A stretch of 64,000 bases of DNA. Origin: an uncultured Acetatifactor sp. Its GTDB lineage: Bacteria > Bacillota > Clostridia > Lachnospirales > Lachnospiraceae. The position numbers and the translations under genes were made by a program. The stretch lies in NCBI GenBank assembly GCA_949840935.1, contig CATKXX010000001.1, positions 1-64,000 of the forward strand, in the 5' to 3' direction. The notes below the pieces were generated by a model that worked only from the letters and a program-made list of their open reading frames with translations, did not search any database and had not been told where the DNA came from. This document shows positions 52,440 to 61,624 of the stretch, in pieces; position 1 is the first letter of the stretch, and every line of letters begins with the position of its first letter.

Positions 52440-55400
52440 ATGATTTCAAAATTCAGCGTAAAAAAACCTTATACGGTGCTGGTGGGCGTTGTACTGGCGA
52501 TCATCCTGGGTGTGGTGTCCTTCACCAGGATGACGGCGGATCTGCTGCCCAGTATCAGTCTGCCATATGTGATCGTCATGACTACATATCCCGGGGCCAG
52601 CCCGGAAACAGTGGAGATGGCAGTGACCCAGCCGGTGGAAGCCAGCATGGCCACAGTCAGCAATATCGAGAGCATCAGCTCCATTTCCGCCGAAAATTAT
52701 TCCATGGTGGTTCTGGAGTTTGCACAGACTGCGGATATGAATGCGGTCTCACTGGAGATCAGGGAGAGCCTGGATCAGATTAAGAGCTACTGGGACGATT
52801 CCGTGGGAAACCCCATCATCATGAAGCTGAACCCTGACATGCTGCCTGTCATGATCGCGGCAGTGGGCGTGGAAGGGATGGATAATGCGGAGATAAGCGC
52901 CTATGTGCAGGACTCTGTTATGCCTGAATTGGAGAGCATAGAGGGGGTTGCCAGCGTAAGCGCTACCGGCCTGCTGGAGGAGAGCGTCCATGTCATCATA
53001 CGGCAGGATAAGGTGAACGAGCTGAATGAGAGGATTTTTGCGGCCATCGACGGTAAGATGGAGGAGGCCGAGGAGGAGCTGGAGGATGGCAGAAAGCAGC
53101 TGGAGGATGGAAGGAAGGAAATCTCCGACGGCTGGAAGGAGCTGAACGACGGGCGGAAGGAGCTTGCGGACGGCAGGCAGGAGCTCGTGGACGGCCAGAA
53201 GGAGCTGGACGAAAACAGGGATAAGCTGGATGAGGGCAGGGAGGCCCTGTCGGAGGGCAGGGAGCAGCTGGAGGCGGCGCAGGCTAAGACCAGTGCGGAG
53301 CTGGCGGCGAAGAAGACAGAGCTCCTCACCGTGAAGGCACAGCTGGATAATATGAAGGGCACCCTGACAACTGCGAAGCAGCTTGCGGACGGTATTGCCC
53401 AGATTGACGCGGGGATGGTTCAGATTGATGCCGGGCTGTCCGAGATCAACGGGGCGGCGGAGCAGATTGATGCAGCCATCAGTCAGGCTGACGCGGCTAT
53501 CAGCGGCCTTACCCTGGCCAGGGATCAGTTTGACGCGGCGGTGGGTGCGGGAAATCCCAATGCCATTGCCCTGCTGCAGGCGGTCATTTCGGCCATACCC
53601 GGCGGAGGTGAAGATATCACGTCCATGATCGACTGGACGGACGAGGCCTCTGTGAGTAGTTCCCTTGGGAGCCTGATTGCCGGCCTGACGGAGCAGAAGG
53701 CGGAGGCGGAAGGGCAGAAAGCGGCGTTAGAAGGGAAGAAGGCAGAATTGACAGGCCAGAAGGAGGAGCTGGCGGCCCAGCGGGAGAACATGGCGGCGGC
53801 GCTCAATGCCCAGACCTCCGGCCTTGGCTACGAGGGCTTTCTCTCCATGATCGACCAGCAGCTGTCCGCAATGGGGATGGCGGATCTGGATACGGCGATT
53901 GCCACAGTGAATGCGGGCCTGTTGGAGCTTGAGAAGGGGGAGATGACCGCCGCGGTCGAATTTGCCAACGGCAAGGCATCCCTCTCCCTGGGAGAGTACC
54001 AGATGGGCGTGGCGGATACCCAGCTGGAGGCGGCCCAGAAGCAGATTGACAGCGGATGGGACGCCATGAAGGATGCGGAGACCCAGCTAAATGACGCGGC
54101 CGATCAGCTGAAGGATGCCCAGGATCAGATGCAGGACGCCGAAGACCAGCTGAAGGACGGGGAAGAACAGCTGGAGGACGCAAGGCAGAGCGCCTATGAT
54201 TCAGCGAACCTGCACGATATCCTGACGGTGGAGACTGTCGAGGGGCTGCTGGCAGCCCAGAATTTCTCCATGCCAGCGGGCTATGTGACGGAGGAAGGCA
54301 TCGATTATATGGTGCGGGTGGGTGATAAGCCCTCCACGGTGGAGGAGCTGCGGGCCATGCCCCTGTTGGAGCTGCATATGGACGGAGTGCCTATGATCAC
54401 TCTGGGAGATGTGGCGGATGTGTTCTACACGGATAATTCCGATGAGATATACGCAAATGTGGATGGGAGCGCCGGGATCATGCTGACGATCCAGAAGCAG
54501 ACGGGGTATTCCACCGGCGAGGTATCCGATCTGCTGGCAGAAAGATTTCAGGAGCTGACGGAGATCAATCCGGATCTTTCCCTGATCACACTGATGGATC
54601 AGGGCATTTACATCGATCTGGTGATGGATTCCATCGTCGGCAATATCCTCTTTGGCGGGGCCCTGGCCATCTTGATCCTGCTGCTGTTTTTAAAGGATCT
54701 CAGGCCTACGGTGGTGGTGGCATTCTCCATCCCCATCAGCCTTGTAACGGCAATCGTGTGCATGTATTTCAGCGGCGTGACGCTGAATATCATATCCCTG
54801 TCCGGCCTGGCGCTGGGCATCGGTATGCTGGTGGATAATTCCATTGTCGTGATCGAGAATATTTACCGGCTTCGGAGCGAGGGCTGCTCCGTCCGGGAGG
54901 CGGCCATGGAAGGCACAAGGGAAGTGTCCGGCGCGATCATGGCTTCCACCCTGACCACCGTCTGCGTATTCCTGCCCATTGTGTTTACGGAAGGGATCAC
55001 CAGGCAGCTGTTTGTGGACATGGGGCTTACCATTGCCTATTCGCTGCTGGCAAGCCTTGTGATTGCCCTGACGGTGGTGCCGGCCATGTCCTCCAAGCTT
55101 CTGGTGCGGACAAAGGAACAGAAGGACAGCAGGTTTTTCAGCGGCCTGGCGAAGGGATATGAGAAGCTGCTGGCAGTGTCCCTGAAGGTCAAGCCGGTAG
55201 TGTTCCTCCTGGTGTTGGTATTGCTTGTGGCCAGTGTGGCGCTGGCATTTACCAACGGTACTGCCTTTATGTCGGATATGGACTCCAATCAGCTCACGGT
55301 CAATGTGCAGCTGCCGGAGGATGCGACGCTGGAGGAGACGGCGGCCCTGACGGATCAGGTGGTGGAATCCATCCTTTCCATCGAGGATGTCCAGAATGTG

Positions 55401-56705
55401 GGCGCTATGACCAGCGGCTCCGACCTGTCCCTTATGGGCGGCAGCAGCAGTGGGGGCGCGGTGAACGCCACAGCTGTCTATGTGGTGACCAGGGAAGACA
55501 AATCCCTGAGCAATGAGGAGATTGCTGATATTATCGAGGAGAAGACCGCGGGCCTGGATGCGGAGATTACCATTGACACTTCCAGCATGGATATGTCGGC
55601 TATGGGCGGAAGCGGTATTTCGATTCAGGTCAGGGGACGCGACCTGGATACCCTGCAGAGAATAGCAGGGGAAGTGGCTGCAATTCTGGAGGGAGTGGAA
55701 GGAACGGCGGATGTCAGCGACGGATTGGAGGAGGCAAAGGAGGAGCTGCGCGTCCTGATCGACAGGGACAAGGCGGTGAATTACGGCCTTACGGTGGCCC
55801 AGGTATTTACCCAGATTTCCGCGAAACTGGCGGAGACCGGCAGCGCCACTACACTTGTGGCGGCGGATAAGGACTACAATGTGTATGTCATGAGCGGCAT
55901 CGATATTGAACTGACCAGGGCCCAGGTGGAGGAGATTGAAATCAAGGGTACGGACGAGGACGGGGAAAGCGTGAAGCTGCCGTTGTCCGAGCTGGCATCC
56001 TTTGAACCTGCCTATGCGCTGAATTCCATCAACCGCGCGGAGCAGACCAGGTATGTGGAGGTCTCCGCGGCCATTGCGGAAGGCTATAATGTGGGGCTGG
56101 TGGCGGACGATGTGGAGAAGGCCCTGGCGGATTATGAGGTTCCCGCCGGATATAAGCTGGTATTCTCGGGCGAAAATGAGATGATCGAGGACGCCATGCA
56201 GCAGATGGTGCTGATGCTGATCCTGGCGGTGGCATTTATGTACCTTATCATGGTGGCACAGTTCCAGTCACTGCTGTCTCCCTTTATCATCATGTTTACC
56301 ATTCCGCTGGCGTTTACGGGCGGATTTATGGGGCTGTTTATCAGCGGGAGTGAGGTCAGCGTTATTGCCATGATCGGCTTCGTCATGCTGGCGGGTATCA
56401 TTGTAAATAACGGTATCGTCCTGATCGACTATATGAACCAGCTCCGGGAGAGCGGCATGGAGAAGCGGGAAGCTATCCTGACTGCGGGACGCACCAGGCT
56501 CCGCCCTGTGCTGATGACGGCGCTGACCACCATACTGGCGCTGTCTACCATGGTGTTCAGCAACGATATGGGCTCCGAGATGGGAAAACCCATGGCGGTG
56601 GTAACGATCGGCGGGCTGCTCTACGGCACGCTGCTGACCCTGGTGGTGATTCCTTGCGTGTATGATATCCTGATCAGGGAAAAGAAGCGGGAGGAGCCTG
56701 TATAG
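52440..56705 (+). CDS. RND-superfamily efflux permease with large coiled-coil insertion
   Basis: A 1421-aa inner-membrane transporter of the HAE1/MmpL-like RND group, starting at ATG 52440 behind a GAGGAG site. It has the N-terminal helix (VLVGVVLAIILGVVSF), the porter-like TTYPGASPETVEMAVTQPVE, a second TM block (LIMGGALAILILLLFLKDLRPTVVVAFSIPISLV, GLALGIGMLVDNSIVVIENI) and a third near the C-terminus (LAGIIVNNGIVLIDYMN). Residues about 200-600 are an extra segment with repeated DGRKELxDGxxEL heptads, a long coiled coil absent from proteobacterial AcrB. Such insertions are typical of Firmicute relatives. Its partner adaptor is not adjacent; TetR follows. Confidence 0.93.
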   Translation: MISKFSVKKPYTVLVGVVLAIILGVVSFTRMTADLLPSISLPYVIVMTTYPGASPETVEMAVTQPVEASMATVSNIESISSISAENYSMVVLEFAQTADMNAVSLEIRESLDQIKSYWDDSVGNPIIMKLNPDMLPVMIAAVGVEGMDNAEISAYVQDSVMPELESIEGVASVSATGLLEESVHVIIRQDKVNELNERIFAAIDGKMEEAEEELEDGRKQLEDGRKEISDGWKELNDGRKELADGRQELVDGQKELDENRDKLDEGREALSEGREQLEAAQAKTSAELAAKKTELLTVKAQLDNMKGTLTTAKQLADGIAQIDAGMVQIDAGLSEINGAAEQIDAAISQADAAISGLTLARDQFDAAVGAGNPNAIALLQAVISAIPGGGEDITSMIDWTDEASVSSSLGSLIAGLTEQKAEAEGQKAALEGKKAELTGQKEELAAQRENMAAALNAQTSGLGYEGFLSMIDQQLSAMGMADLDTAIATVNAGLLELEKGEMTAAVEFANGKASLSLGEYQMGVADTQLEAAQKQIDSGWDAMKDAETQLNDAADQLKDAQDQMQDAEDQLKDGEEQLEDARQSAYDSANLHDILTVETVEGLLAAQNFSMPAGYVTEEGIDYMVRVGDKPSTVEELRAMPLLELHMDGVPMITLGDVADVFYTDNSDEIYANVDGSAGIMLTIQKQTGYSTGEVSDLLAERFQELTEINPDLSLITLMDQGIYIDLVMDSIVGNILFGGALAILILLLFLKDLRPTVVVAFSIPISLVTAIVCMYFSGVTLNIISLSGLALGIGMLVDNSIVVIENIYRLRSEGCSVREAAMEGTREVSGAIMASTLTTVCVFLPIVFTEGITRQLFVDMGLTIAYSLLASLVIALTVVPAMSSKLLVRTKEQKDSRFFSGLAKGYEKLLAVSLKVKPVVFLLVLVLLVASVALAFTNGTAFMSDMDSNQLTVNVQLPEDATLEETAALTDQVVESILSIEDVQNVGAMTSGSDLSLMGGSSSGGAVNATAVYVVTREDKSLSNEEIADIIEEKTAGLDAEITIDTSSMDMSAMGGSGISIQVRGRDLDTLQRIAGEVAAILEGVEGTADVSDGLEEAKEELRVLIDRDKAVNYGLTVAQVFTQISAKLAETGSATTLVAADKDYNVYVMSGIDIELTRAQVEEIEIKGTDEDGESVKLPLSELASFEPAYALNSINRAEQTRYVEVSAAIAEGYNVGLVADDVEKALADYEVPAGYKLVFSGENEMIEDAMQQMVLMLILAVAFMYLIMVAQFQSLLSPFIIMFTIPLAFTGGFMGLFISGSEVSVIAMIGFVMLAGIIVNNGIVLIDYMNQLRESGMEKREAILTAGRTRLRPVLMTALTTILALSTMVFSNDMGSEMGKPMAVVTIGGLLYGTLLTLVVIPCVYDILIREKKREEPV

Positions 56706-56874
56706 GGCGGAATGATCCTTTATTTGTGTGATGACGCTGCAGTGTGAGGGAATGGCATGGAATTGAGTGGGAATATGTGTAAGGAAGGCCTGCGTCCGAG
56801 GAGGAGAAGCTCAAAGGATAGTGCTGGAAGGATGTGCTGCAGTGTGAAAGAATCGTGTAAAATGAGGTGGGACT

Positions 56875-57540
56875 ATGGCTAAGATGACGGGATTGGAGGA
56901 ATTACAGGAAATCCCTCCGAAGGTGTTGCAGATGTATGATGCGGTAATCCGGCTGATCGAGGAGGGCGAGGACGCGTCAGGCATCCGCGTCTCCACGATC
57001 ACTGACCGGGCGGGCATAGGCAAGGGTACGGCATATGATTATTTCGATACTAAGGAAGATATCGTGGCCTGTGCGGTCGTATTTCACATTCGGAAAATGT
57101 TCAGCCTGCTGGAACAGGAGCTGCAGAAGCAGGACAGCTTTGAGAAACAGCTCTTATGGCTGTTGGAGGAGATGGGCCGGGAGAGCAGCAGGAAGTACTG
57201 CTTTACCCGCATGGTGCATATTTTAACGGATAATTCCGAATTCAGTATGCAGGTGCGCCAGAGGATGATGTCGGCTTCCTTTGAAAAATATCATCCCATG
57301 AGAGTGTTTGGAAACATCCTGAAGCGGGGGGTTGACAGGGGGGAAGTCCGCAGCGACCTGCCCATGGAATATATGGTGTACACGATATTTTCCGCGCTTC
57401 TGACCTATATGCTGAGCATCAGCACGGAAGACTGCTTTAAGATCAGCCCGGATAAGGTGAGGCAATTCGTACATTATCAGATTATGCAGGAATTGTGTGA
57501 AAAAAGGGGGCAGGGCAGCTTAACAGGGGCTATATACTGA
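56875..57540 (+). CDS. TetR/AcrR-family transcriptional regulator
   Basis: A one-component repressor (221 aa). The N-terminal HTH spans about 15-65 (VSTITDRAGIGKGTAYDYFDTKEDIV); the ligand-binding region is all helical. GAGGTGGG lies before the ATG. It follows the efflux gene in the same direction after 169 bp, which hold no other gene, so it likely represses the efflux operon, perhaps through the palindrome at 52360. Confidence 0.93.
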   Translation: MAKMTGLEELQEIPPKVLQMYDAVIRLIEEGEDASGIRVSTITDRAGIGKGTAYDYFDTKEDIVACAVVFHIRKMFSLLEQELQKQDSFEKQLLWLLEEMGRESSRKYCFTRMVHILTDNSEFSMQVRQRMMSASFEKYHPMRVFGNILKRGVDRGEVRSDLPMEYMVYTIFSALLTYMLSISTEDCFKISPDKVRQFVHYQIMQELCEKRGQGSLTGAIY

Positions 57541-57631
57541 AACTACCATGTGGTTTTTTATTGAAATTTAAAAAATCTGTAAACCAATGTTGAAAATGTT
57601 GAAAATCGGCTGAAAAAATATGTTATTTTTG

Positions 57632-57660
57632 TTGACAAACAGACAGTTGTCTGGTAGAAT
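57632..57660 (+). promoter_or_regulatory. tRNA-Thr promoter with embedded palindrome
   Basis: TTGACA (57632-57637), 17-bp spacer, TAGAAT (57655-57660). The spacer contains the perfect dyad CAGACAGTTGTCTG (57640-57653), of the kind bound by TetR-type regulators. It lies 47 bp before the tRNA. Confidence 0.75.
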
Positions 57661-57706
57661 AATTCATGGTGATTGCGTCAGGGATGATGTGAAGCAATTA
57701 CGTGAT

Positions 57707-57779
57707 GCTGCTGTGGCTCAGTCGGTAGAGCGTCGCATTGGTAGTGCGGAGGTCACGGGTCCGATTCCCGTCAGCAGCT
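57707..57779 (+). tRNA. tRNA-Thr (GGT anticodon)
   Basis: The 73-nt cloverleaf has acceptor arms GCTGCTG and CAGCAGC, a D arm beginning GCTCAGTCGGTAGAGC, an anticodon arm TCGCA-TTGGTAG-TGCGG with anticodon GGT (one G-T pair at the stem base), and a T arm ACGGG-TCCGATT-CCCGT. CCA is not encoded. It reads Thr ACC/ACT codons. Confidence 0.95.
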
Positions 57780-57795
57780 TTGAAATGGTTGAAGA

Positions 57796-57841
57796 TAAAG
57801 GCTTTTCAAGGAAATCAATCTTTGAAATGCCTTTATTTTTA
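57796..57841 (+). terminator. intrinsic terminator after tRNA-Thr
   Basis: An imperfect stem (AAAGGCTTTTCAAG with CTTTGAAATGCCTTT) followed by ATTTTTAT. It ends the tRNA transcript. The stretch 57842-58030 holds nothing recognisable. Confidence 0.75.
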
Positions 57842-58029
57842 TCATATTGTCCGAATCAATGATTCTTTTCTATCCACTATGCGTTCGTATACTTCCATGA
57901 CTCAATAAGCTCCTCTCTTAAAATTGAATATAAAATGGATGTATCAAAAATGAGATTGAAAAAGAAGAATAAATCTCAAATATGGGTAAGCCAAAGCTGT
58001 TTAAGACCCTGCATGTTTTCTCGGATGCC

Positions 58030-58305
58030 TAGCAGAAGATCGGATACAACGCCGTCATCTATATCTCGGCGCTGGCGGCTTATCCGTTGTCCGTCAAAGA
58101 TTTTGTGGACAGAAAGGTCTTTGCAGCCCTGTTTATTTTTGCTATGATATTTACAGTGCCCCTGATTTTCACATACCTGAATGTGAAGAATCTGTCTCCC
58201 GACACAAAGTTTACTTTGCAGCTGGTACTGCGGAATAGATCGTGCTTTATCCTTTTGTGCAGAAACATTTTGTGAAAGGCGTTATGATCGGTTCCGTGAA
58301 GGGAT
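58030..58305 (+). pseudogene. degraded sugar ABC transporter permease (MalG/LplC-like)
   Basis: Two short homologous pieces survive. The first reads IYISALAAYPLSVKDFVDRK and a following membrane helix (AALFIFAMIFTVPLIFTYLN), matching the usual AYPLSRKDF box before a TM segment. The second, in another frame and behind an in-frame TAG, reads YPFVQKHFVKGVMIGSVKG, the hallmark C-terminus of carbohydrate ABC permeases. The middle of the protein, including the EAA loop, is deleted. It likely once supplied the sugar for the glycosidase gene that follows. A GC-rich stem (58300-58327) lies just after it. Confidence 0.75.
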
Positions 58306-58430
58306 GACCGGGGGAATGATTCCCGCGGTCAATGAGCCTCCGGGAATATTGTTTTGCAGCGCGAAATTCTAAAATTCGCTGACTGAAAGAGTTTAATGAG
58401 CGGAATACAGCGCAGAAATGAGGTAAAGGT

Positions 58431-59741
58431 ATGGAGAAGTTGCGTATAAGTGAGAACGGAAGATATCTGATGCAGGGGGACAGGCCCTTTTTCTGGCTGG
58501 GCGACACGGCCTGGCTGATGCTTCAGAAGCTGGACGAAAGGGATATGGCAGCCTATCTCAGGAACCGGGCGGAAAAGGGATATAATGTCATTCAGACGGT
58601 ATTGGTGCACACCCTGCCCGGCGTGTCGGAGAGCGGCTGTTCCCTGGCGCCCGGCATCAAGAATGTGACAGATAAGGCTTACTGGGAGTTTGTGGACAGG
58701 GCGGTGGATCTGGCGGAAGAGCTGGGATTATATTTGGGGCTCCTGCCCTCCTGGGGCTCCCTGGTCAAGGACGGTATCCTGAACAGGGATAATATTGTGA
58801 AATACGCGGAATTCCTGGGAAAGCGCTACCAGGGGCGGGACAATCTGGTCTGGATCCTGGGCGGCGATGTGAGAGGGGATGACGGCAGGGATGTCTATCC
58901 CCTGGAGGCGGAAATTCTGAAAAGCTATGATCCCGACAGGCTTGTGACGTATCATCCCTTTGGCCGGACTTCTTCTTCCCTGTGGTTCCACGACGAGGAA
59001 TGGCTGGACTTCAATATGTTCCAGTCCGGGCACAGGAGATATGACCAGGCATCCCTGGGCGAATGGGATGACAATGCCGGGAAAGAAACCTTTTTCGGAG
59101 AGGATAACTGGAGATACGTGGAACGGGATCAGGCCCATGATATCGTAAAGCCCACGCTGGATGCGGAACCCTCCTACGAGGGGATCCCCCAGGGCCTGCA
59201 CAATCCCCGGAATCCGTATTGGGAGGAGTGGGATGTGCGCCGTTACGCTTATTGGTCGGTCTTTGCGGGGGCGGCGGGACATACCTATGGCAGCAACGCA
59301 ATCATGCAGTTCTATATGGAGACGGAGGGTAAAGGCGCTTACGGAGTGCGTGAAAACTGGAAGGATGCCATGCATCATCCCGGTTCGGCTCAGATGCGTT
59401 ATCTGAAGGAACTGATGGAAAGCGTGGACTTTGTAAATGGGATGCCCTGTGATAAAATGCTTCTGTACGGCCAGAAGGAGAGATACCACAGGATCAGCGT
59501 GTTTGCCGGGGCGGATTATGTGTTCTGCTACGATTACAGCGGCGATCAGTTCCTGTTGGATCTGCGGGAGTATAGGAATCGCCCCATGGCGGCTTACTGG
59601 ATGAATCCCCAGGATGGTACTTATAGTTATATTGAGACGGTTCAGGGCGTGGAGAAATGGCTGGCAAGCCCGGTGGCCAGGAAGGGCAGGGCCAACGATT
59701 GGGTGCTGGTGCTTAAGGCGGAGCAGGCCAGGGGGGTATGA
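58431..59741 (+). CDS. GH140-like glycoside hydrolase (DUF4038 plus C-terminal beta domain)
   Basis: A cytosolic glycosidase (436 aa, no signal peptide) with a TIM-barrel DUF4038 domain at about 1-340: FFWLGDTAWLMLQKL, GYNVIQTVL, NLVWILGGDVRGDD (catalytic-type Asp/Glu region), PTLDAEPSYEGIP, and SVFAGAAGHTYGSNAIMQF. The small beta domain at about 345-435 is of the collagen-binding type that accompanies this family. Characterised GH140 members are apiosidases acting on pectin side chains, but the family is broad, so the substrate is not claimed. It forms a pair with the amidohydrolase that follows. Confidence 0.85.
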   Translation: MEKLRISENGRYLMQGDRPFFWLGDTAWLMLQKLDERDMAAYLRNRAEKGYNVIQTVLVHTLPGVSESGCSLAPGIKNVTDKAYWEFVDRAVDLAEELGLYLGLLPSWGSLVKDGILNRDNIVKYAEFLGKRYQGRDNLVWILGGDVRGDDGRDVYPLEAEILKSYDPDRLVTYHPFGRTSSSLWFHDEEWLDFNMFQSGHRRYDQASLGEWDDNAGKETFFGEDNWRYVERDQAHDIVKPTLDAEPSYEGIPQGLHNPRNPYWEEWDVRRYAYWSVFAGAAGHTYGSNAIMQFYMETEGKGAYGVRENWKDAMHHPGSAQMRYLKELMESVDFVNGMPCDKMLLYGQKERYHRISVFAGADYVFCYDYSGDQFLLDLREYRNRPMAAYWMNPQDGTYSYIETVQGVEKWLASPVARKGRANDWVLVLKAEQARGV

Positions 59742-59747
59742 CGGGCT

Positions 59748-60539
59748 ATGAAAGAAAATGCAGTGATTGATTTCCATGTGCATCCCTTTGCGGATCCCAG
59801 TTATAATCTGAATCTGTATCCTGGGACTTACGATCTGGATTTGAGAGGAATGAAGGGGCAGCTCGAGGCGGCGGGGATTACCCATATCTGCGGCAGCGTG
59901 CTGAAAAGGGAACCCCTTCGGGAGGGCTTTGAGAGCCTTCGCGCGTTAAACAGGGAGGCTCTGCGGCTTCAGGAGGAATTGGGGGATTTTTATACCCCCG
60001 GTTTCCATGTCCATCCGGCGTATGCCAGGGAATCCTGTGAGGAGATAGCCTATATGCACGGGAAAGGGGTGCGCCTTATGGGAGAGCTGGTTCATTACAT
60101 GCACGGCTGGGGTGATTTCTCAGAGAGGGATTGGGCGGAGATTTTGGACACGGCGCAGCAGTACGGCATGGTCTGCTCCTATCATACTCCCTTTGACTAT
60201 GACATGGGAAAAATGATAAAGGGACATCCCCGGATGACCTTTGTGGCGGCTCATCCAGGGGACAGGCAGCGGGTGGCGGAACATATTGAAATGTTGAAAA
60301 GCTGTCCGAACCTCTGTCTCGACCTTTCCGGTACGGGGCTTCACCGGTTCGGGATGCTGAAGCACCTGGTGGAACAGGTGGGAGCGGAAAGGCTGCTTTT
60401 CGGCACGGATTATCCGATCTGCAATCCCGGGATGTATGTCCGGGCGGTGTACAGGGAGGAAATCGGCAGCCGGGAGCGGGAAATGATCCTTTACGGCAAC
60501 GCGGCGAGAATATTAGAGTGTTCTAAAAGCGTTTCCTGA
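59748..60539 (+). CDS. amidohydrolase-superfamily TIM-barrel enzyme
   Basis: A metal-dependent hydrolase/decarboxylase-type protein of the amidohydrolase 2 family (263 aa). Seen are the first metal motif IDFHVHPF, then GFHVHP, a late AAHPG (metal His), and GTDYPICNPG, the closing Asp ligand. It lies 6 bp after the glycosidase stop in the same operon, perhaps acting on the released sugar lactone or acid; inference only. Confidence 0.85.
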   Translation: MKENAVIDFHVHPFADPSYNLNLYPGTYDLDLRGMKGQLEAAGITHICGSVLKREPLREGFESLRALNREALRLQEELGDFYTPGFHVHPAYARESCEEIAYMHGKGVRLMGELVHYMHGWGDFSERDWAEILDTAQQYGMVCSYHTPFDYDMGKMIKGHPRMTFVAAHPGDRQRVAEHIEMLKSCPNLCLDLSGTGLHRFGMLKHLVEQVGAERLLFGTDYPICNPGMYVRAVYREEIGSREREMILYGNAARILECSKSVS

Positions 60540-60629
60540 TTGAATCAAAAGTATGTAGATACTTTTTTTACAAGGATATTTTTAACGACAGCTTTCATAA
60601 CGGGATACCGCATGAAAAAATCCTGAGTA

Positions 60630-60832
60630 ATATTAAGTGCAAAACAATATTTATGAAAGCACGGACAAATATCAGCGAAGATGGTATTTTGATGGCGGCA
60701 TTAAGTGAAGAAGATTTGAAAAGGGTTTCGGAGCTTATTGCTGATATACAAATTGTTCGTTTTGACTGCGGTCATGGCATACACATAGAGAAGCCAAAGG
60801 AGTTTATTAAATGTCTGGAAAATTTGGAATGA
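60630..60832 (+). pseudogene. alpha/beta-hydrolase C-terminal remnant
   Basis: A short open stretch (from ATG 60653, 59 codons) reads ISEDGILMAALSEEDLKRVS and FDCGHGIHIEKPKEFIKCLE. CGHGIHIEKPKEF is the catalytic-His C-terminal motif of alpha/beta hydrolases, with the acid-bearing and nucleophile halves missing. It lies in the 530-bp gap between the amidohydrolase and the small-protein cluster. Confidence 0.65.
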
Positions 60833-60980
60833 AAACAGAACGGGTACGCTGCACCATCTACGAAACCCGTACCGGGAGAACAGCATTATAATTGTGACAT
60901 AGTGTAAGAAAATAAAATTTTTAGACAGCTTGACCGAATTGCTTGAATAGAAAGAATTAAAGTGCAACATAGCTTTTGTA

Positions 60981-61009
60981 TTGACGTTAAGTCAAAATTA
61001 TATTATTAT
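60981..61009 (+). promoter_or_regulatory. promoter of the leader-peptide/ABC cluster
   Basis: TTGACG, 17-bp spacer, TATTAT. The start of the spacer forms the dyad TTGAC-GTTAA-GTCAA (60981-60995), which overlaps the -35 box and suggests repression. It lies 64 bp before the first small gene. Confidence 0.8.
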
Positions 61010-61072
61010 GAAAGGGAAGAAAACGTGATGATTGCGGCATTTTTTATGCTACATTAAGAGAGGGGGTATGGC

Positions 61073-61459
61073 ATGGGAAGGTACGAAAGGCCGGTGGTGT
61101 TAGCGAATGAGGAACTGGCCGAGGGAGTGTATGCTGCCAGCGGCAGCAGCGCTGTAGAGGTAGATGAAATAGAACTGACTGGTGCAGGAAATCCCTATTA
61201 CCAGGTAAATACCTATAAGGTGGTTTTAAGGAATAATGAGGATCAGGAAATAACAGATTGGAGTGCTTCATTGTCAGTTACAGAGGGCACTGCCACTGGT
61301 GTGGGGACTTACAGCGGGTGGTTTGCCAATGTTGCATTGAATGGGAATCAGATTGTGATCAGCCCCAGCGGCAATGGAAGCTTTGCTGCCGGAGGTAAGG
61401 TAGAGGTTCAGATTACTGTCAACTATGACGGTGATTCTGTAAAAGTAAACGGTTTTTAG
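61073..61459 (+). CDS. small protein with conserved leader and CBM2-like beta-sandwich (1)
   Basis: A 128-aa product. The first 21 residues (ending ANEELAEGVYAASG) are shared with the gene at 61625, while the remainder differs, the usual plan of leader-guided exported or modified peptides. The body (TYKVVLRNNEDQEITDWSA, GWFANVALNGNQIVISPSGNGSFAAGG) has the Trp, Gly and strand spacing of cellulose-binding (CBM2-type) beta-sandwiches. No classic signal peptide is seen, so export probably uses the neighbouring ABC transporter. Function unknown. Confidence 0.7.
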   Translation: MGRYERPVVLANEELAEGVYAASGSSAVEVDEIELTGAGNPYYQVNTYKVVLRNNEDQEITDWSASLSVTEGTATGVGTYSGWFANVALNGNQIVISPSGNGSFAAGGKVEVQITVNYDGDSVKVNGF

Positions 61460-61469
61460 TTGGGGCCGA

Positions 61470-61607
61470 ATGACAGCAGATTTGTTGAATGACAGGATAT
61501 ATGTCGATGACGGCGTGTTCAAATATTCAGAGGAGCTTATGTATAATGTATATGGGGCTTGTGTCTGCACTGCATCCGCAGGCTCCGGCAGACGAAAAGC
61601 AGTGTAG
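61470..61607 (+). CDS. candidate 45-aa leader-type peptide
   Basis: A short ORF (ATG 61470, upstream GGGG) between the two leader-bearing genes. Residues about 20-40 read SEELMYNVYGACVCTASAGS, an apparent relative of the EELAEGVYAASG leader with two Cys, CVC, after it. It is too short for most gene finders. It could be a RiPP-like precursor or a decayed copy of its neighbours. Confidence 0.4.
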   Translation: MTADLLNDRIYVDDGVFKYSEELMYNVYGACVCTASAGSGRRKAV

Positions 61608-61624
61608 GAATGGGGGAATCGGAA

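Noticed and set aside
57620..57862. 80-codon open frame spanning 57620-57862
   Set aside because: It covers the tRNA-Thr gene and its terminator and has no ribosome site.
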